Origin: Mycolicibacter engbaekii
Lineage (GTDB): Bacteria > Actinomycetota > Actinomycetes > Mycobacteriales > Mycobacteriaceae
Assembly: GCF_002101585.1 (NCBI RefSeq)
Contig: NZ_LQOT01000035.1
Location: forward strand, 124,001-188,000
Direction of reading: 5' to 3'
Length of the DNA stretch: 64,000 nt
Every line of letters starts with the position of its first letter. Positions within the stretch are counted from its first letter, which is position 1. Positions 29,635 through 39,372 of this stretch are shown piece after piece. Position numbers and translations under genes: made by a program. The notes beneath the pieces are model-generated. The model saw only the letters and a list, made by a program, of their open reading frames with translations. It had not been told where the DNA came from and did not search any database.

Positions 29635-31369
29635 CTTCGCCGTCTGGGCCCCGACTCCGGAAGTCGTTCGCCTCGATGTCGACGGGGTGACCTACCCGAT
29701 GTCCCCGACGGGCGGCGGGTGGTGGCGCACCGCGCTCGAAGTGGCGCCCGACGCCCGTTACGGGTTCCTGCTCGACGATGATCCGCAGGTGCTGCCGGAT
29801 CCGCGGTCGGCCCGACAGCCCGACGGCGTGCATGCGCGCTCGGCGTTGTGGGACGAGACCGGGCCGGCCTGGACCGACCAGGACTGGGCGGGCAGGCGTG
29901 TCGACGGTGCGGTGATCTATGAATTGCATGTCGGCACCTTCACGCCGGGCGGAACGTTCGACTCGGCCATCGAGAAGCTGGATCATCTGGTCGGCCTGGG
30001 CGTCGACTTCGTCGAGCTGATGCCGGTCAACGCCTTTTCCGGTGCCCACGGATGGGGTTACGACGGCGTGTTGTGGTACGCGGTGCACGAGCCCTACGGT
30101 GGGCCCGACGGGCTGGCACGCTTTGTCGACGCCTGCCACGGCCGCGGTCTGGGTGTGCTGATCGACGCGGTGTTCAACCATCTCGGCCCTTCGGGGAACT
30201 ATCTGCCGCGCTTCGGGCCCTATCAGTCGCAGACGCGCAACCCGTGGGGCAGGGCCATCAACATCGACGGCGCCGACTCCGACGAAGTTCGTCGCTACAT
30301 CATCGACTGCGCACTGCGCTGGATGCGGGTCTTTCACGCCGACGGTCTCCGGCTGGATGCGGTGCACGCACTGGTCGACACCACGGCCATCCATATTCTT
30401 GAGGAGCTGTCCGCTGAAACCGATGCCCTTGCAGCACAGTTGGGCCGGCCGTTGTCGCTCGTCGCCGAAAGCGACCGCAACGATCCGCGGACCATTGCCG
30501 GCCGTGCGGACGGTGGTTACGGGATCCACGCGCAATGGGATGACGACGTCCACCACGCCATCCACACGGCGGTTTCCGGGGAGCGGCAAGGCTATTACGC
30601 CGATTTCGGCAGCCTGGCCACCTTGGCGACCACGCTGCGCAACGGCTTCTTCCACGCAGCCACCTACTCGTCGTTCCGCCGCCGGCGGCACGGCCGGCCG
30701 GTGCCCAAGTCGCAGATTCCGGCGACCCGGCTGGTGGCCTACACCTGCACCCACGATCAGATCGGAAACCGGGCACTGGGGGACCGGCCGTCGCAGAACC
30801 TGACGCCGGGCCAACTCGTGGTCAAGGCGGCGCTGGCGCTGCTTTCTCCCTACACCGCAATGCTTTTCATGGGCGAGGAATGGGGTGCGCTGACGCCGTT
30901 CCAGTTCTTCAGTTCGCACGAAGACCCGCAGGTGGCGCGGGCCACCGTCGAAGGCCGCAAGGCCGAGTTCGCCGATCACGGCTGGGACGCCGACGAAATC
31001 CCGGACCCGCAGGACCCCCAGACCTTTCAGCGGTCCAAACTGGACTGGGCCGAGCTCGACGCCCAACGCCATGCCCAGCTGCTGGACGTCTACCGGGCGC
31101 TGGTCGGGTTGCGCAGGGAAACCGGCACGGACGGTTCCTGGCTGGCACCCAGCGAGATCGGCTACGACGAGGACAGGCGATGGATCGCGATGCGCCGCGG
31201 CCCGGTGCTGCTGATCTGCAATCTCAGCGATGCCGAGGTCAGCGTGCCGGTTCGGGGTGAGCCGGTGCTGGCCTGGGGGGCGCCCCAGACGGTGGCCGAC
31301 GCGACCGTACTACCGGGACACTCGTTCGTGGTCTTGCGCCCGGAGGGCGAATCGTCCCGCCGGGGATGA
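29627..31369 (+). CDS. treZ: Maltooligosyltrehalose trehalohydrolase TreZ
   Basis: 580 residues, the same as Rv1562c. TreZ cleaves the trehalosyl end made by TreY to release free trehalose. CBM48-like N terminus (MADFAVWAPTPEVVRLDVDG), then GH13 with GLRLDAVHALVD, LVAESDRNDP and CTHDQIGNRALG. The ATG at 29627 gives the M. tuberculosis N terminus and has GGAG about nine bases upstream inside treY. It is the last gene of the carbohydrate cluster and converges on the Rv3572 homolog with 30 bp between. Confidence 0.96.
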   Translation: MADFAVWAPTPEVVRLDVDGVTYPMSPTGGGWWRTALEVAPDARYGFLLDDDPQVLPDPRSARQPDGVHARSALWDETGPAWTDQDWAGRRVDGAVIYELHVGTFTPGGTFDSAIEKLDHLVGLGVDFVELMPVNAFSGAHGWGYDGVLWYAVHEPYGGPDGLARFVDACHGRGLGVLIDAVFNHLGPSGNYLPRFGPYQSQTRNPWGRAINIDGADSDEVRRYIIDCALRWMRVFHADGLRLDAVHALVDTTAIHILEELSAETDALAAQLGRPLSLVAESDRNDPRTIAGRADGGYGIHAQWDDDVHHAIHTAVSGERQGYYADFGSLATLATTLRNGFFHAATYSSFRRRRHGRPVPKSQIPATRLVAYTCTHDQIGNRALGDRPSQNLTPGQLVVKAALALLSPYTAMLFMGEEWGALTPFQFFSSHEDPQVARATVEGRKAEFADHGWDADEIPDPQDPQTFQRSKLDWAELDAQRHAQLLDVYRALVGLRRETGTDGSWLAPSEIGYDEDRRWIAMRRGPVLLICNLSDAEVSVPVRGEPVLAWGAPQTVADATVLPGHSFVVLRPEGESSRRG

Positions 31370-31399
31370 GCCGGCCCGCGGGGCGCGTTGCGGCCGGGG

Positions 31400-31960
31400 C
31401 TAGGAGAACACCGTCTGAGCGCACGTCGACGGCGTCGTGAGGTTGACGCCGGCGTAGACCACCTGCACGTGGGTGCAGACAATCACGTTGGCGTCCGTCT
31501 TGGGCTGGCCGGTCGAATACTCCAGGACGTCGATGCTGCCGTTGGTCTGGTATTTCTCCGGCGGGCCCTCGCCGTAGTACATCGATTGGATCACCGCGCC
31601 GGTTCCGTCCTTGAACACCTTGGTCCCCGGTCCGCCGCGGTCTTTGAACCAGCCCTCGCCGCCGTCGGTGTGCACGTCGAGATAGGCGGTCCGCTTCGAC
31701 GAGCGGATCTCGGTGCTCTGGCGTGCCCACAGGTCGGGCGGGAAGCCGGTCAGGCCCCCGGGCGTCTGCAGCCGCACCCCGACGGTGAACCTGCACAGCG
31801 GCGGTGCGCTGCAGTCGACCCAGCTGTGGGTCTGGAGCTGATCAGCTTCGTTGACCGGGAACAGTGACGTCTTGGAGTCGCTGGCCGCCGACGCGATCGC
31901 CGGCGGAATCAGCGCGGCCAGCAACGTCAACGCGGCCGGCACCATCAGCAACCGCTTCAT
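31400..31960 (-). CDS. Secreted protein of unknown function (Rv3572 homolog)
   Basis: 186 residues. A signal peptide (MKRLLMVPAALTLLAALIPPAIASA-ASD) precedes a mature domain with four or five cysteines (VDCSAPPLCRF, VIVCTHVQV, STCAQTVFS) that could form disulfides. Its place just downstream of kshB on the same strand matches Rv3572. It starts 23 bp after the kshB stop and may be co-transcribed under KstR control. A longer reading frame upstream overlaps kshB and is a shadow. Confidence 0.8.
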   Translation of the reverse strand: MKRLLMVPAALTLLAALIPPAIASAASDSKTSLFPVNEADQLQTHSWVDCSAPPLCRFTVGVRLQTPGGLTGFPPDLWARQSTEIRSSKRTAYLDVHTDGGEGWFKDRGGPGTKVFKDGTGAVIQSMYYGEGPPEKYQTNGSIDVLEYSTGQPKTDANVIVCTHVQVVYAGVNLTTPSTCAQTVFS

Positions 31961-31983
31961 GTCGCACCAACCTAGACCCGCGA

Positions 31984-33096
31984 TCACTGGTCGTAGGTCA
32001 CTTCCACCGAATCGGTCTCGGGGTGGGCCTGGCATGCCAGGATCAGTCCTTCGGCGAGGTCCTGCGGCTCCAGCACATCGTTGATCTCCATGGTGACCTT
32101 GCCCTTTTTCAACTCGCAGGCGCAGGCGCCGCAGTGGCCCTCCCGGCAGGAGAACGGAGCGTCGATGCCCTTGTCCAGCAGCAGGTCGAGCAACTTGACG
32201 TGCCGGGGCCACACCAGCTCGTGCTGTTCGCCGTCCAACTCCACGGTGACGGTGGCCGGCGCCGCCGCCTGCTCGCCCTCCGGCGCTTCGGTGATCGTCA
32301 CCGCGGCGAACGGGTCGCCCTCCAGCGACTTGAACACCTCCAGATGGACCTGCTCGGCGGGAACGTCGCAGTCCTCCAGGGCCTCGCGGGCGGCCTGCAT
32401 GAACGGGCCCGGGCCGCAGATGAAGACCTGGCGATCGGTGTAGGGCGCGGCCAGCTGCGCCAGCGCGGCACGGGACGGCAGGCCCTGGACCGACTCCAGC
32501 CAGTGCACCACCGTCAGCCGGTCGGGGTAGGCGGCGGTCAGCTCGCGCAGCGCGGCGGCGAAGATCACCGACCGTTCGTCGCGGTTGGCGTAGACCAGCA
32601 CCACCTTGCCGCTGCCCTGCGACAGCGCCGACTTGCAGATCGCCATCATCGGGGTGATTCCACTGCCGGCGGCCAGCAGCAGAAAGTCGGTGTCCAGCGA
32701 TTTGGGCACGAAGGTGCCCGAGGGCGCCAGCACGTGCATGCGCATCCCCGGGTGGGCGTTGTCGCACAGCCAGTTCGACGCGTAGCCCTGTGCGGTGCGC
32801 TTGACGGTGACCGTCAGCGCATCGTCGGTGAACGGCGAACTGCACAGCGAATAGCAGCGCGCCACCGAGCCGGTCTGGTCGCTGGGAACGCGCAGCGTCA
32901 GGAACTGGCCCGGCGAGTACTTCAGCCGCTGCTCGGGGATCTCTGGGTCGTCCGGTCCGTCGGGAACGCCGAAAACCAGGGACCGGGCGTCGTCGGTTTC
33001 GGTGACGACTGCGGTGATCTGCAGTTCCAGCACATGAGCACCGAGTGGTTCGTCCGGAATGGTCTCCGTCACGGGCCGCCCTTCATCTTCGGTCAC
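31984..33096 (-). CDS. kshB: 3-ketosteroid-9-alpha-hydroxylase reductase KshB
   Basis: 370 residues. KshB passes electrons from NADH to the KshA oxygenase for 9-alpha-hydroxylation of 3-ketosteroids. Domains in order: FAD-binding (SVARCYSLCSSP), NAD-binding (LAAGSGITPMMAI, ICGPGPFMQAA) and a C-terminal plant-type 2Fe-2S ferredoxin (CREGHCGACACEL, then LACQAH). GTG at 33096 is the longest start; GTG at 33072 (VTETIPDEPLG) aligns with the M. tuberculosis N terminus and may be the true one. A KstR box lies three bases upstream of 33096. Confidence 0.94.
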   Translation of the reverse strand: MTEDEGRPVTETIPDEPLGAHVLELQITAVVTETDDARSLVFGVPDGPDDPEIPEQRLKYSPGQFLTLRVPSDQTGSVARCYSLCSSPFTDDALTVTVKRTAQGYASNWLCDNAHPGMRMHVLAPSGTFVPKSLDTDFLLLAAGSGITPMMAICKSALSQGSGKVVLVYANRDERSVIFAAALRELTAAYPDRLTVVHWLESVQGLPSRAALAQLAAPYTDRQVFICGPGPFMQAAREALEDCDVPAEQVHLEVFKSLEGDPFAAVTITEAPEGEQAAAPATVTVELDGEQHELVWPRHVKLLDLLLDKGIDAPFSCREGHCGACACELKKGKVTMEINDVLEPQDLAEGLILACQAHPETDSVEVTYDQ

Positions 33097-33099
33097 AAC

Positions 33100-33113
33100 T
33101 AGAACAGGTTACA
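33100..33113. promoter_or_regulatory. KstR operator proximal to kshB
   Basis: TAGAACAGGTTACA matches TnnAACnnGTTnnA at all fixed positions. It lies directly before the kshB start in the kshB-hsaA divergent region. Confidence 0.85.
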
Positions 33114-33167
33114 GAAAAGCGGTCCGGTATCGCCACCAGCAGCAGGAACGCCCTGCTCGACACAAAT

Positions 33168-33181
33168 CGGAACGTGTTCTA
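33168..33181. promoter_or_regulatory. KstR operator proximal to hsaA
   Basis: CGGAACGTGTTCTA matches the KstR consensus except for C in place of the first T. A TAGGCT -10 candidate follows at 33191-33196, so the box would overlap the -35 region of the hsaA promoter. A weaker AACCTGTT core is present at 33218-33225. Confidence 0.75.
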
Positions 33182-33245
33182 ATCTCACACTAGGCTGGTT
33201 GGAAAACGGGCCGGAAGAACCTGTTCACTCCTGGGAGGCAATCTA

Positions 33246-34436
33246 GTGACGTCCATTCAACAGCGTGACGCGCAGTCGGTGTTGGCCGCCATCGACGACC
33301 TGCTGCCGCAGTTGCGTGAACGCGCCCAGGAGACCGAAGACCTGCGTAAGCTGCCCGACGCCAACGTCGCCGCGCTCGAGGAGATCGGCTTCTTCCGGCT
33401 GCTGCAGCCCGAGCAGTGGGGCGGAATGCAGTGCGACCCCACCATCTTCTACGAGGCGGTGCGCCGGCTGGCCAGTGCCTGCGGCTCCACCGGCTGGGTG
33501 GCCGGCATCATCGGCGTGCACAACTGGCACTTGGCGCTGTTCGACCAGCAGGCCCAGGAAGACGTCTGGGGCGAGGACACGAACGTCCGGATCTCCTCGT
33601 CCTACGCGCCGATGGGCGCCGGTGTGGTCACCGAGACCGCCGACGGCTACATCGTCAACGGTTCGTGGAACTGGTCGTCGGGCTGCGACCACGCCACCTG
33701 GGCATTCCTCGGCGGCCCGGTGATCAAGGACGGCAAGCCGGTCGACTTCGGCAGCTTCCTGATCCCGATCTCCGACTACCGCATCGATGACGTCTGGCAC
33801 GTGGTGGGCCTGCGTGGCACCGGCAGCAACACCGTCGTGGTCAAGGACGCCTTCGTGCCGCGGCACCGCTTCTTGTCCTACCGGGCGATGAACGACGGCA
33901 CCGCCGGCGGCTACAAGACCAACACCGCGCCGGTCTACAAGATGCCGTGGGGCACCATTCACCCGACCACCATCTCGACGCCGATCATGGGCATGGCCTA
34001 TGGCGCCTACGAGGCGCACGTCGAGCACCAGGGCAAGCGGGTGCGTGCGGCGTTCGCCGGGGAGAAGGCCAAGGACGACCCGTTCGCCAAGGTCCGCATC
34101 GCCGAGGCCGCCAGCGACATCGACGCCGGGTGGCGTCAGCTGATCGGCAACGTCGGCGACGAGTACGCGCTGCTGGCCGCCGGCAAGGAGATCCCGTTCG
34201 AGCTGCGGGCCCGGGCCCGGCGTGACCAGGTTCGCGCCACCGGCCGGGCCATCGCCTCCATCGACCGGCTGTTCGAAGCGGCCGGAGCCACGGCGCTGTC
34301 CAATGACGCACCGGTGCAGCGGTTCTGGCGTGACGCGCATGCGGGTCGGGTGCACGCGGCCAACGACCCCGAGCGCGCATACATGATCTTCGGTAACCAC
34401 GAGTTCGGGTTGCCGCCCGGCGACACCATGGTCTGA
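33246..34436 (+). CDS. hsaA: 3-HSA hydroxylase, oxygenase component HsaA
   Basis: 396 residues (Rv3570c is 394). HsaA is a flavin-dependent monooxygenase of the acyl-CoA dehydrogenase fold that hydroxylates 3-HSA to the catechol 3,4-DHSA, using reduced flavin from HsaB. The segment SSGCDHATWAFLGG and the FADH-family ending (HAGRVHAANDPERAYMIFG) are typical. GTG start with GGGAGG upstream. In M. tuberculosis hsaD comes next; here the next gene is hsaC after 50 bp. Confidence 0.95.
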   Translation: MTSIQQRDAQSVLAAIDDLLPQLRERAQETEDLRKLPDANVAALEEIGFFRLLQPEQWGGMQCDPTIFYEAVRRLASACGSTGWVAGIIGVHNWHLALFDQQAQEDVWGEDTNVRISSSYAPMGAGVVTETADGYIVNGSWNWSSGCDHATWAFLGGPVIKDGKPVDFGSFLIPISDYRIDDVWHVVGLRGTGSNTVVVKDAFVPRHRFLSYRAMNDGTAGGYKTNTAPVYKMPWGTIHPTTISTPIMGMAYGAYEAHVEHQGKRVRAAFAGEKAKDDPFAKVRIAEAASDIDAGWRQLIGNVGDEYALLAAGKEIPFELRARARRDQVRATGRAIASIDRLFEAAGATALSNDAPVQRFWRDAHAGRVHAANDPERAYMIFGNHEFGLPPGDTMV

Positions 34437-34471
34437 TCGAACTGGACCTGGCTGGGACAACGACGAGCTAG

Positions 34472-35386
<915 letters not shown>

Positions 35387-35388
35387 CT

Positions 35389-35958
35389 GTGACCGAAGAA
35401 CCCGGGATCGACCCGCGCGCGTTTCGCAATGTGCTCGGCCAGTTCTGCACCGGCATCACGATCATCACCACGGTCGACAACGAGGTGCCGGTCGGGTTCG
35501 CCTGCCAGTCGTTCGCCGCGCTGTCCCTGGATCCGCCGCTGGTGCTGTTCTGCCCGACCAAGCAGTCGCGGTCCTGGCAGGCCATCGAGTCCAGCGGAAA
35601 ATTCTGCGTCAACATCCTGGCCGAGGAGCAGAAGGACGTCTGCGCCCGGTTCGGCTCGCGCGAGCCGGACAAGTTCGCCGGTGTGGACTGGCAGCCGTCC
35701 GAACTGGGGTCGCCGATCCTGGCCGGGTCGCTGGCGCACATCGACTGCACGGTGGCCTCGGTGCACGATGGCGGCGACCATTTCGTGGTATTCGGTGCGG
35801 TGCAGTCGCTTTCGGATGTACCGAAGGTGAAGCCGCGGCCGCTGCTGTTCTATCGCGGCGACTACACCGGTATCGAGCCGGACAAGACCACGCCGGCGCA
35901 CTGGCGCGACGACCTCGAAGCATTCCTCACCGCCACCACCGACGACACCTGGTTGTAG
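35389..35958 (+). CDS. hsaB: Flavin reductase HsaB
   Basis: 189 residues (Rv3567c is 187). HsaB reduces FMN with NADH for HsaA. Typical flavin-reductase-like blocks are FCTGITIITT, GFACQSFAALSLDPPLVLFCP and SWQAIESSGKFCVNIL. GTG start two bases after the hsaC stop, so it belongs to the hsaA-hsaC-hsaB operon. In M. tuberculosis nat follows; here a small membrane protein gene begins 26 bp later. Confidence 0.95.
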   Translation: MTEEPGIDPRAFRNVLGQFCTGITIITTVDNEVPVGFACQSFAALSLDPPLVLFCPTKQSRSWQAIESSGKFCVNILAEEQKDVCARFGSREPDKFAGVDWQPSELGSPILAGSLAHIDCTVASVHDGGDHFVVFGAVQSLSDVPKVKPRPLLFYRGDYTGIEPDKTTPAHWRDDLEAFLTATTDDTWL

Positions 35959-35984
35959 TGCTTTGGGCCGGCTGCCTGGTTAGC

Positions 35985-36464
35985 ATGCAGCGGGTGAGGC
36001 GACTTGGTTGGTCGGCAGCGGCGACCGCTGCATACGCCGCGGTGATGCTGGTGCTGGACCGCGGGATGCGCAAGACCGGCGGGCCCGGCATCATCCCCTT
36101 CGAACTGGCCGGCAACCGCGAGCGAACCCAGCAGATCTTGGACGTTTGGGGACCGGAGGGCCGGCGCTGGGCGCGCTGGTCGCTGTGGCTCGATTTCGGC
36201 TACATGCTGACCTACGGCACCACGGCGCTGCTGCTCATCGAGCGTGCCCGCCGGCGCCGCGGCCATCCGATCGCGCTGCGGCTGCTCCCGATTGCCGCGG
36301 TCGCCGGTGACGCGGTCGAGGGGGTGGCGCTGCTGCGGGTACTCGACGGGGTGGACCTCGACGCCAACGCCCGGCGCGCCCGCGGCGCAGCGTCGGTCAA
36401 GTTCGCTCTGCTGGCAATCGGACTCGGCTACACCATCACCGGGGCGGTGCACCGCCGCTCATGA
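35985..36464 (+). CDS. Small integral membrane protein, unknown
   Basis: 159 residues with four hydrophobic segments (about 9-24, 55-75, 86-105 and 135-155) and basic loops, consistent with a four-helix inner membrane protein. I see no catalytic motif; the sequence RKTGGPGIIPFELAGNRERT near residue 25 is distinctive. It starts 26 bp after hsaB, so it may be read with the hsa operon. Its stop codon lies in TCATGA, where it overlaps the convergent downstream gene by 6 bp. Confidence 0.7.
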   Translation: MQRVRRLGWSAAATAAYAAVMLVLDRGMRKTGGPGIIPFELAGNRERTQQILDVWGPEGRRWARWSLWLDFGYMLTYGTTALLLIERARRRRGHPIALRLLPIAAVAGDAVEGVALLRVLDGVDLDANARRARGAASVKFALLAIGLGYTITGAVHRRS

Positions 36465-37733
36465 GCCGTGCCAGCATCGCTGGTGCTCGGCGTGGGTGCG
36501 CAGATAGGCCCCCGGGGCGTAGAACCGGTCGTAGAAGTCGGTGTCCAGATGCTGCGCCTGCAGATACATCAACACGTGCACGGTCGGGACGGTGCCCGGC
36601 AGCTTGCCGAAAGTGTCGTAGATGTAGGACGCCTCGCAGGTGACCAGCTCGGCGATGCCGTCCGGCGGCAGAGCCGAGCCGCGCACCGCCGCGCTGTCCG
36701 ACCACGGCCCCGGCGTTTCCGGGTGCGAGGGGCCACCGGGCCCGAACTTGCGGGCCACCAGCTTGCGGACACCCTCGGCGACAGAGGCGACATGCGGAGG
36801 GCTGAGTGTCTCGAAGTGACCGGGGAGGCCGGTGACGTTCGGGAAAGGCCAGCGGGGATCGGTGTCGGCGACGAAACCCAGACCGGGTGCGCGCGGATCG
36901 CCCGAGCCGCCCAGCACCGACAACCGGTCCAACCCGTCGAAGATCCAGCCTCCCAAGCCCATCGCCTGCAAGGCCAGAGCACCGTTGTGCGCAGCGATCG
37001 ACAGCTCGGCACTGGCCTCGGTCAGGGTGTACTGCTCGACGAACGACAACGGTATCGGGTCGTCGGCATGGGCTAGACCGGAAAAGGCTGAAACGCCGGG
37101 AATCTCACGGTCGTTGACGTCATCACGAATCGGGTAGCCGTTCGCCGCGAAGAACCACAGATTCTCCAGCAGATGTTCGGCCAGGTCGGCCACGTTGAAG
37201 GCCAGCAGGCTGCCCGGATGGTTGCCGATCCAGGTGTTGTGACCTTCCATATACGGTTCTTCGCGCGGCAACTCCAGACGTGAATCTGACAGGCGCACAT
37301 AGGAGTCGGCGGTATGACTTATCCACTGTTCGATGGTGTCGAACTGCTGTGGCTGCTGGTCGCGCGTGGGCAGCAGGTAACAGCCGGTGTCGTCGGTGAA
37401 GAACAGCTGGCTGGTGTGAAAACCGGCCGCCGACGGCATAGCCCGCCCGGTGGCGCTGCCCGGATAGTTCGGCAGCGCCGGGGCGTACCCCGGATGGTGC
37501 GCGATGCCGTCATGCCAGCCGGTGGCGCCGGCCATCAGCGACAGCACCAGTGCCCGCTCGACCTCGGACAACGGCTGCACCGGACGGCGGCTGGTGTAGG
37601 CCAGCGCGCCTGCCGGGATGGCGCCGCCGGCCGGGAACCGGCGCGAGCGGCGTCCGGTGATGGCGGCGAACAGCCCGAAACCGGCCGCCTGCGCCAGCGC
37701 GGCCCGTTCAGGCTCAGTGATCACCAGGGCCAT
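36459..37733 (-). CDS. Unrecognised 424-residue protein
   Basis: 424 residues, no signal peptide or membrane helix; I do not recognise the family. It has well-spread aromatic residues and codon use like its neighbours, so it is a real gene. Notable segments are GATGWHDGIAHHPGYAP, DDTGCYLLPTRDQQ, EGHNTWIGNHPGS and LGLGGWIFDGLDRL-like (GLGGWIFDGLDRLSVLGG), the last resembling cofactor-contact regions of nitroreductase-type folds, which is only an impression. It starts 9 bp after the hemophore-like gene on the same strand, so the two are probably co-expressed. Confidence 0.7.
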   Translation of the reverse strand: MALVITEPERAALAQAAGFGLFAAITGRRSRRFPAGGAIPAGALAYTSRRPVQPLSEVERALVLSLMAGATGWHDGIAHHPGYAPALPNYPGSATGRAMPSAAGFHTSQLFFTDDTGCYLLPTRDQQPQQFDTIEQWISHTADSYVRLSDSRLELPREEPYMEGHNTWIGNHPGSLLAFNVADLAEHLLENLWFFAANGYPIRDDVNDREIPGVSAFSGLAHADDPIPLSFVEQYTLTEASAELSIAAHNGALALQAMGLGGWIFDGLDRLSVLGGSGDPRAPGLGFVADTDPRWPFPNVTGLPGHFETLSPPHVASVAEGVRKLVARKFGPGGPSHPETPGPWSDSAAVRGSALPPDGIAELVTCEASYIYDTFGKLPGTVPTVHVLMYLQAQHLDTDFYDRFYAPGAYLRTHAEHQRCWHGS

Positions 37734-37742
37734 CGCCCCGGC

Positions 37743-38144
37743 CTACTTGCTGACGGTCTCCAGCAGCATGGCCAGCTGGGTCGGCGAGACCGCGATCCCG
37801 CACTCGTTCTTCAGATCGGTGAGCGGCTGGGCGATGCCCTGCAGGGTCGTCAGCTGGTCGAGGTGCCCGATGAAGTAGCCCTGGACCGAGGACTTGGCCT
37901 GGTCCGCGGGCATGGTGGCCGCGGAGGTCAGCACGTCGTTGGCCTCCGGGTGGTCGTGCAGGAACGCGCCCGCCTGGCTCAACACGCCACTGGCGGTGTT
38001 GGACAGCCCCGCCGCCGTGCACTGGCCGGGCGCGGCATCGGCCTCAGGTGAGGTGCTCCACGGGGCCGCTGCTGCGGCCACCGCGCCGAGCATGCCGACT
38101 GCTGCCGCGCCGAGCGCCAGGCGAGAGGTCGTGGAAGTGCGCAT
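37743..38144 (-). CDS. Secreted hemophore-like (MHB-type) protein
   Basis: 133 residues from ATG at 38144. A signal peptide (MRTSTTSRLALG then a long Ala-rich core) precedes a small all-helical domain with two cysteines (GQCTAAGL and NECGIAV) and the pattern SGVLSQAGAFLHDHPEAND. This matches the mycobacterial hemophore family that includes Rv0203, which binds heme outside the cell. Heme binding by this member is inferred, not shown. It follows aspB by 43 bp and precedes the unknown 424-residue gene by 9 bp. Confidence 0.78.
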   Translation of the reverse strand: MRTSTTSRLALGAAAVGMLGAVAAAAAPWSTSPEADAAPGQCTAAGLSNTASGVLSQAGAFLHDHPEANDVLTSAATMPADQAKSSVQGYFIGHLDQLTTLQGIAQPLTDLKNECGIAVSPTQLAMLLETVSK

Positions 38145-38187
38145 AGCAGTGGTCCCTTCGGTCAGGTATTTCCAGCTTGGGGTAAAC

Positions 38188-39372
38188 CTACCGGAGGGGC
38201 AGCCAGTCCCGGAGCCGATGCAGTGCCTCCTCGATGTCGGCGGTCGGGCCGGCGAAGGAGAGACGGACATAGGTGTTGCCGCGCTCGGTGTCGAAATCGA
38301 TTCCGGGCGCCAGGGCGAGCCCGGTGTCGGCCAGCAGGCGCGCGCAGAAGTCCAGTGAGTCTGCGGTGTGCTCTGCGATGTCGGCATAGACGTAGAAGGC
38401 GCCGTCGGTGGGCGCCAACCGGTCGATACCCAAGTCACGCAGGCCGTCCAACAGCAGCTCCCGGTTGGCGGCGTAGTGCCGCAGGTGCCCGTCGGATTCG
38501 GCGATCGACTCCGGAGTGAACGCGGCCACCGCCGCATACTGTGGCAGCACCGGAGGGCAGATGGTGAAGTTGCCGGTCAGGCAGTCCACCGCACGGCGCA
38601 AGGCCGGCGGCACCAGCAGCCAGCCCAGCCGCCACCCGGTCATCGCGAAGTACTTCGAGAAGCTGTTCGCCACCACGGCGTTGCGCGAGGTCTCCCAGGC
38701 GCAGCTGGTCTGCGGTGCGCCGGGGTAGACCAGGCCGTGGTACACCTCGTCGCTGATCAACCGCACTCCGGCTGAGTCGCACCAGGTGGCGATCGCGGCA
38801 AGCTCCGCCGGTTCGAGCACCGTGCCGGTCGGGTTGGCCGGACTGGCCACGATCACACCGGCCAAGGGCCCGGGAATCTCGGAGAGCATCGCCGCGGTCG
38901 GCTGAAAGCGGGTCGCCGGGCCGCACGGGATCTCGACCACCTCGCAGCCCAGCGCGGTCAAGATGTTGCGGTAGCAGGGATAGCCGGGGCTGGCGATCGC
39001 CACCCGGTCACCGGCGTCGAAGCAGGCCAAGAAGGCCAGCAGAAAACCGCCGGACGAGCCGGTGGTCACCACCACGTCGTCAGGGTCGACGCTCAGCCCG
39101 TAGCGATGGGCGTAGGAGTCGGCGATGGCCGCACGCAGCTCCGGGATACCCAGCGCCACGGTGTAACCCAGATCGCCTGTCCGCAGTGCCGCCGCCGCGG
39201 CGGCGAGCACCGGCTCGGGGGCGCCCACGCTGGGCTGACCCGCCGACAGGTTCACCAGATCGCCGTGGCTGCGCTGGCGTTCGGCGGCAGCCAACCACAC
39301 GTCCATCACGTGGAACGGCGGAATCCCGGCGCGTAGCGAAGCGCGGTCGAGAGGGTTGGTCATGCGATTCAC
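38188..39372 (-). CDS. aspB: PLP-dependent aspartate aminotransferase AspB
   Basis: 394 residues, class I aminotransferase matching Rv3565. PLP contacts include SSGGFLLAF, ASPANPTGT, ISDEVYHGLVY and the Schiff-base lysine in NSFSKYFAMTGWRLGW. The reaction is probably transamination of aspartate or a related amino acid; a role in steroid degradation is not established. The ATG overlaps the lipase stop (ATGA), making it the last coupled gene of the long minus-strand run from fadD3. Confidence 0.9.
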   Translation of the reverse strand: MNRMTNPLDRASLRAGIPPFHVMDVWLAAAERQRSHGDLVNLSAGQPSVGAPEPVLAAAAAALRTGDLGYTVALGIPELRAAIADSYAHRYGLSVDPDDVVVTTGSSGGFLLAFLACFDAGDRVAIASPGYPCYRNILTALGCEVVEIPCGPATRFQPTAAMLSEIPGPLAGVIVASPANPTGTVLEPAELAAIATWCDSAGVRLISDEVYHGLVYPGAPQTSCAWETSRNAVVANSFSKYFAMTGWRLGWLLVPPALRRAVDCLTGNFTICPPVLPQYAAVAAFTPESIAESDGHLRHYAANRELLLDGLRDLGIDRLAPTDGAFYVYADIAEHTADSLDFCARLLADTGLALAPGIDFDTERGNTYVRLSFAGPTADIEEALHRLRDWLPLR

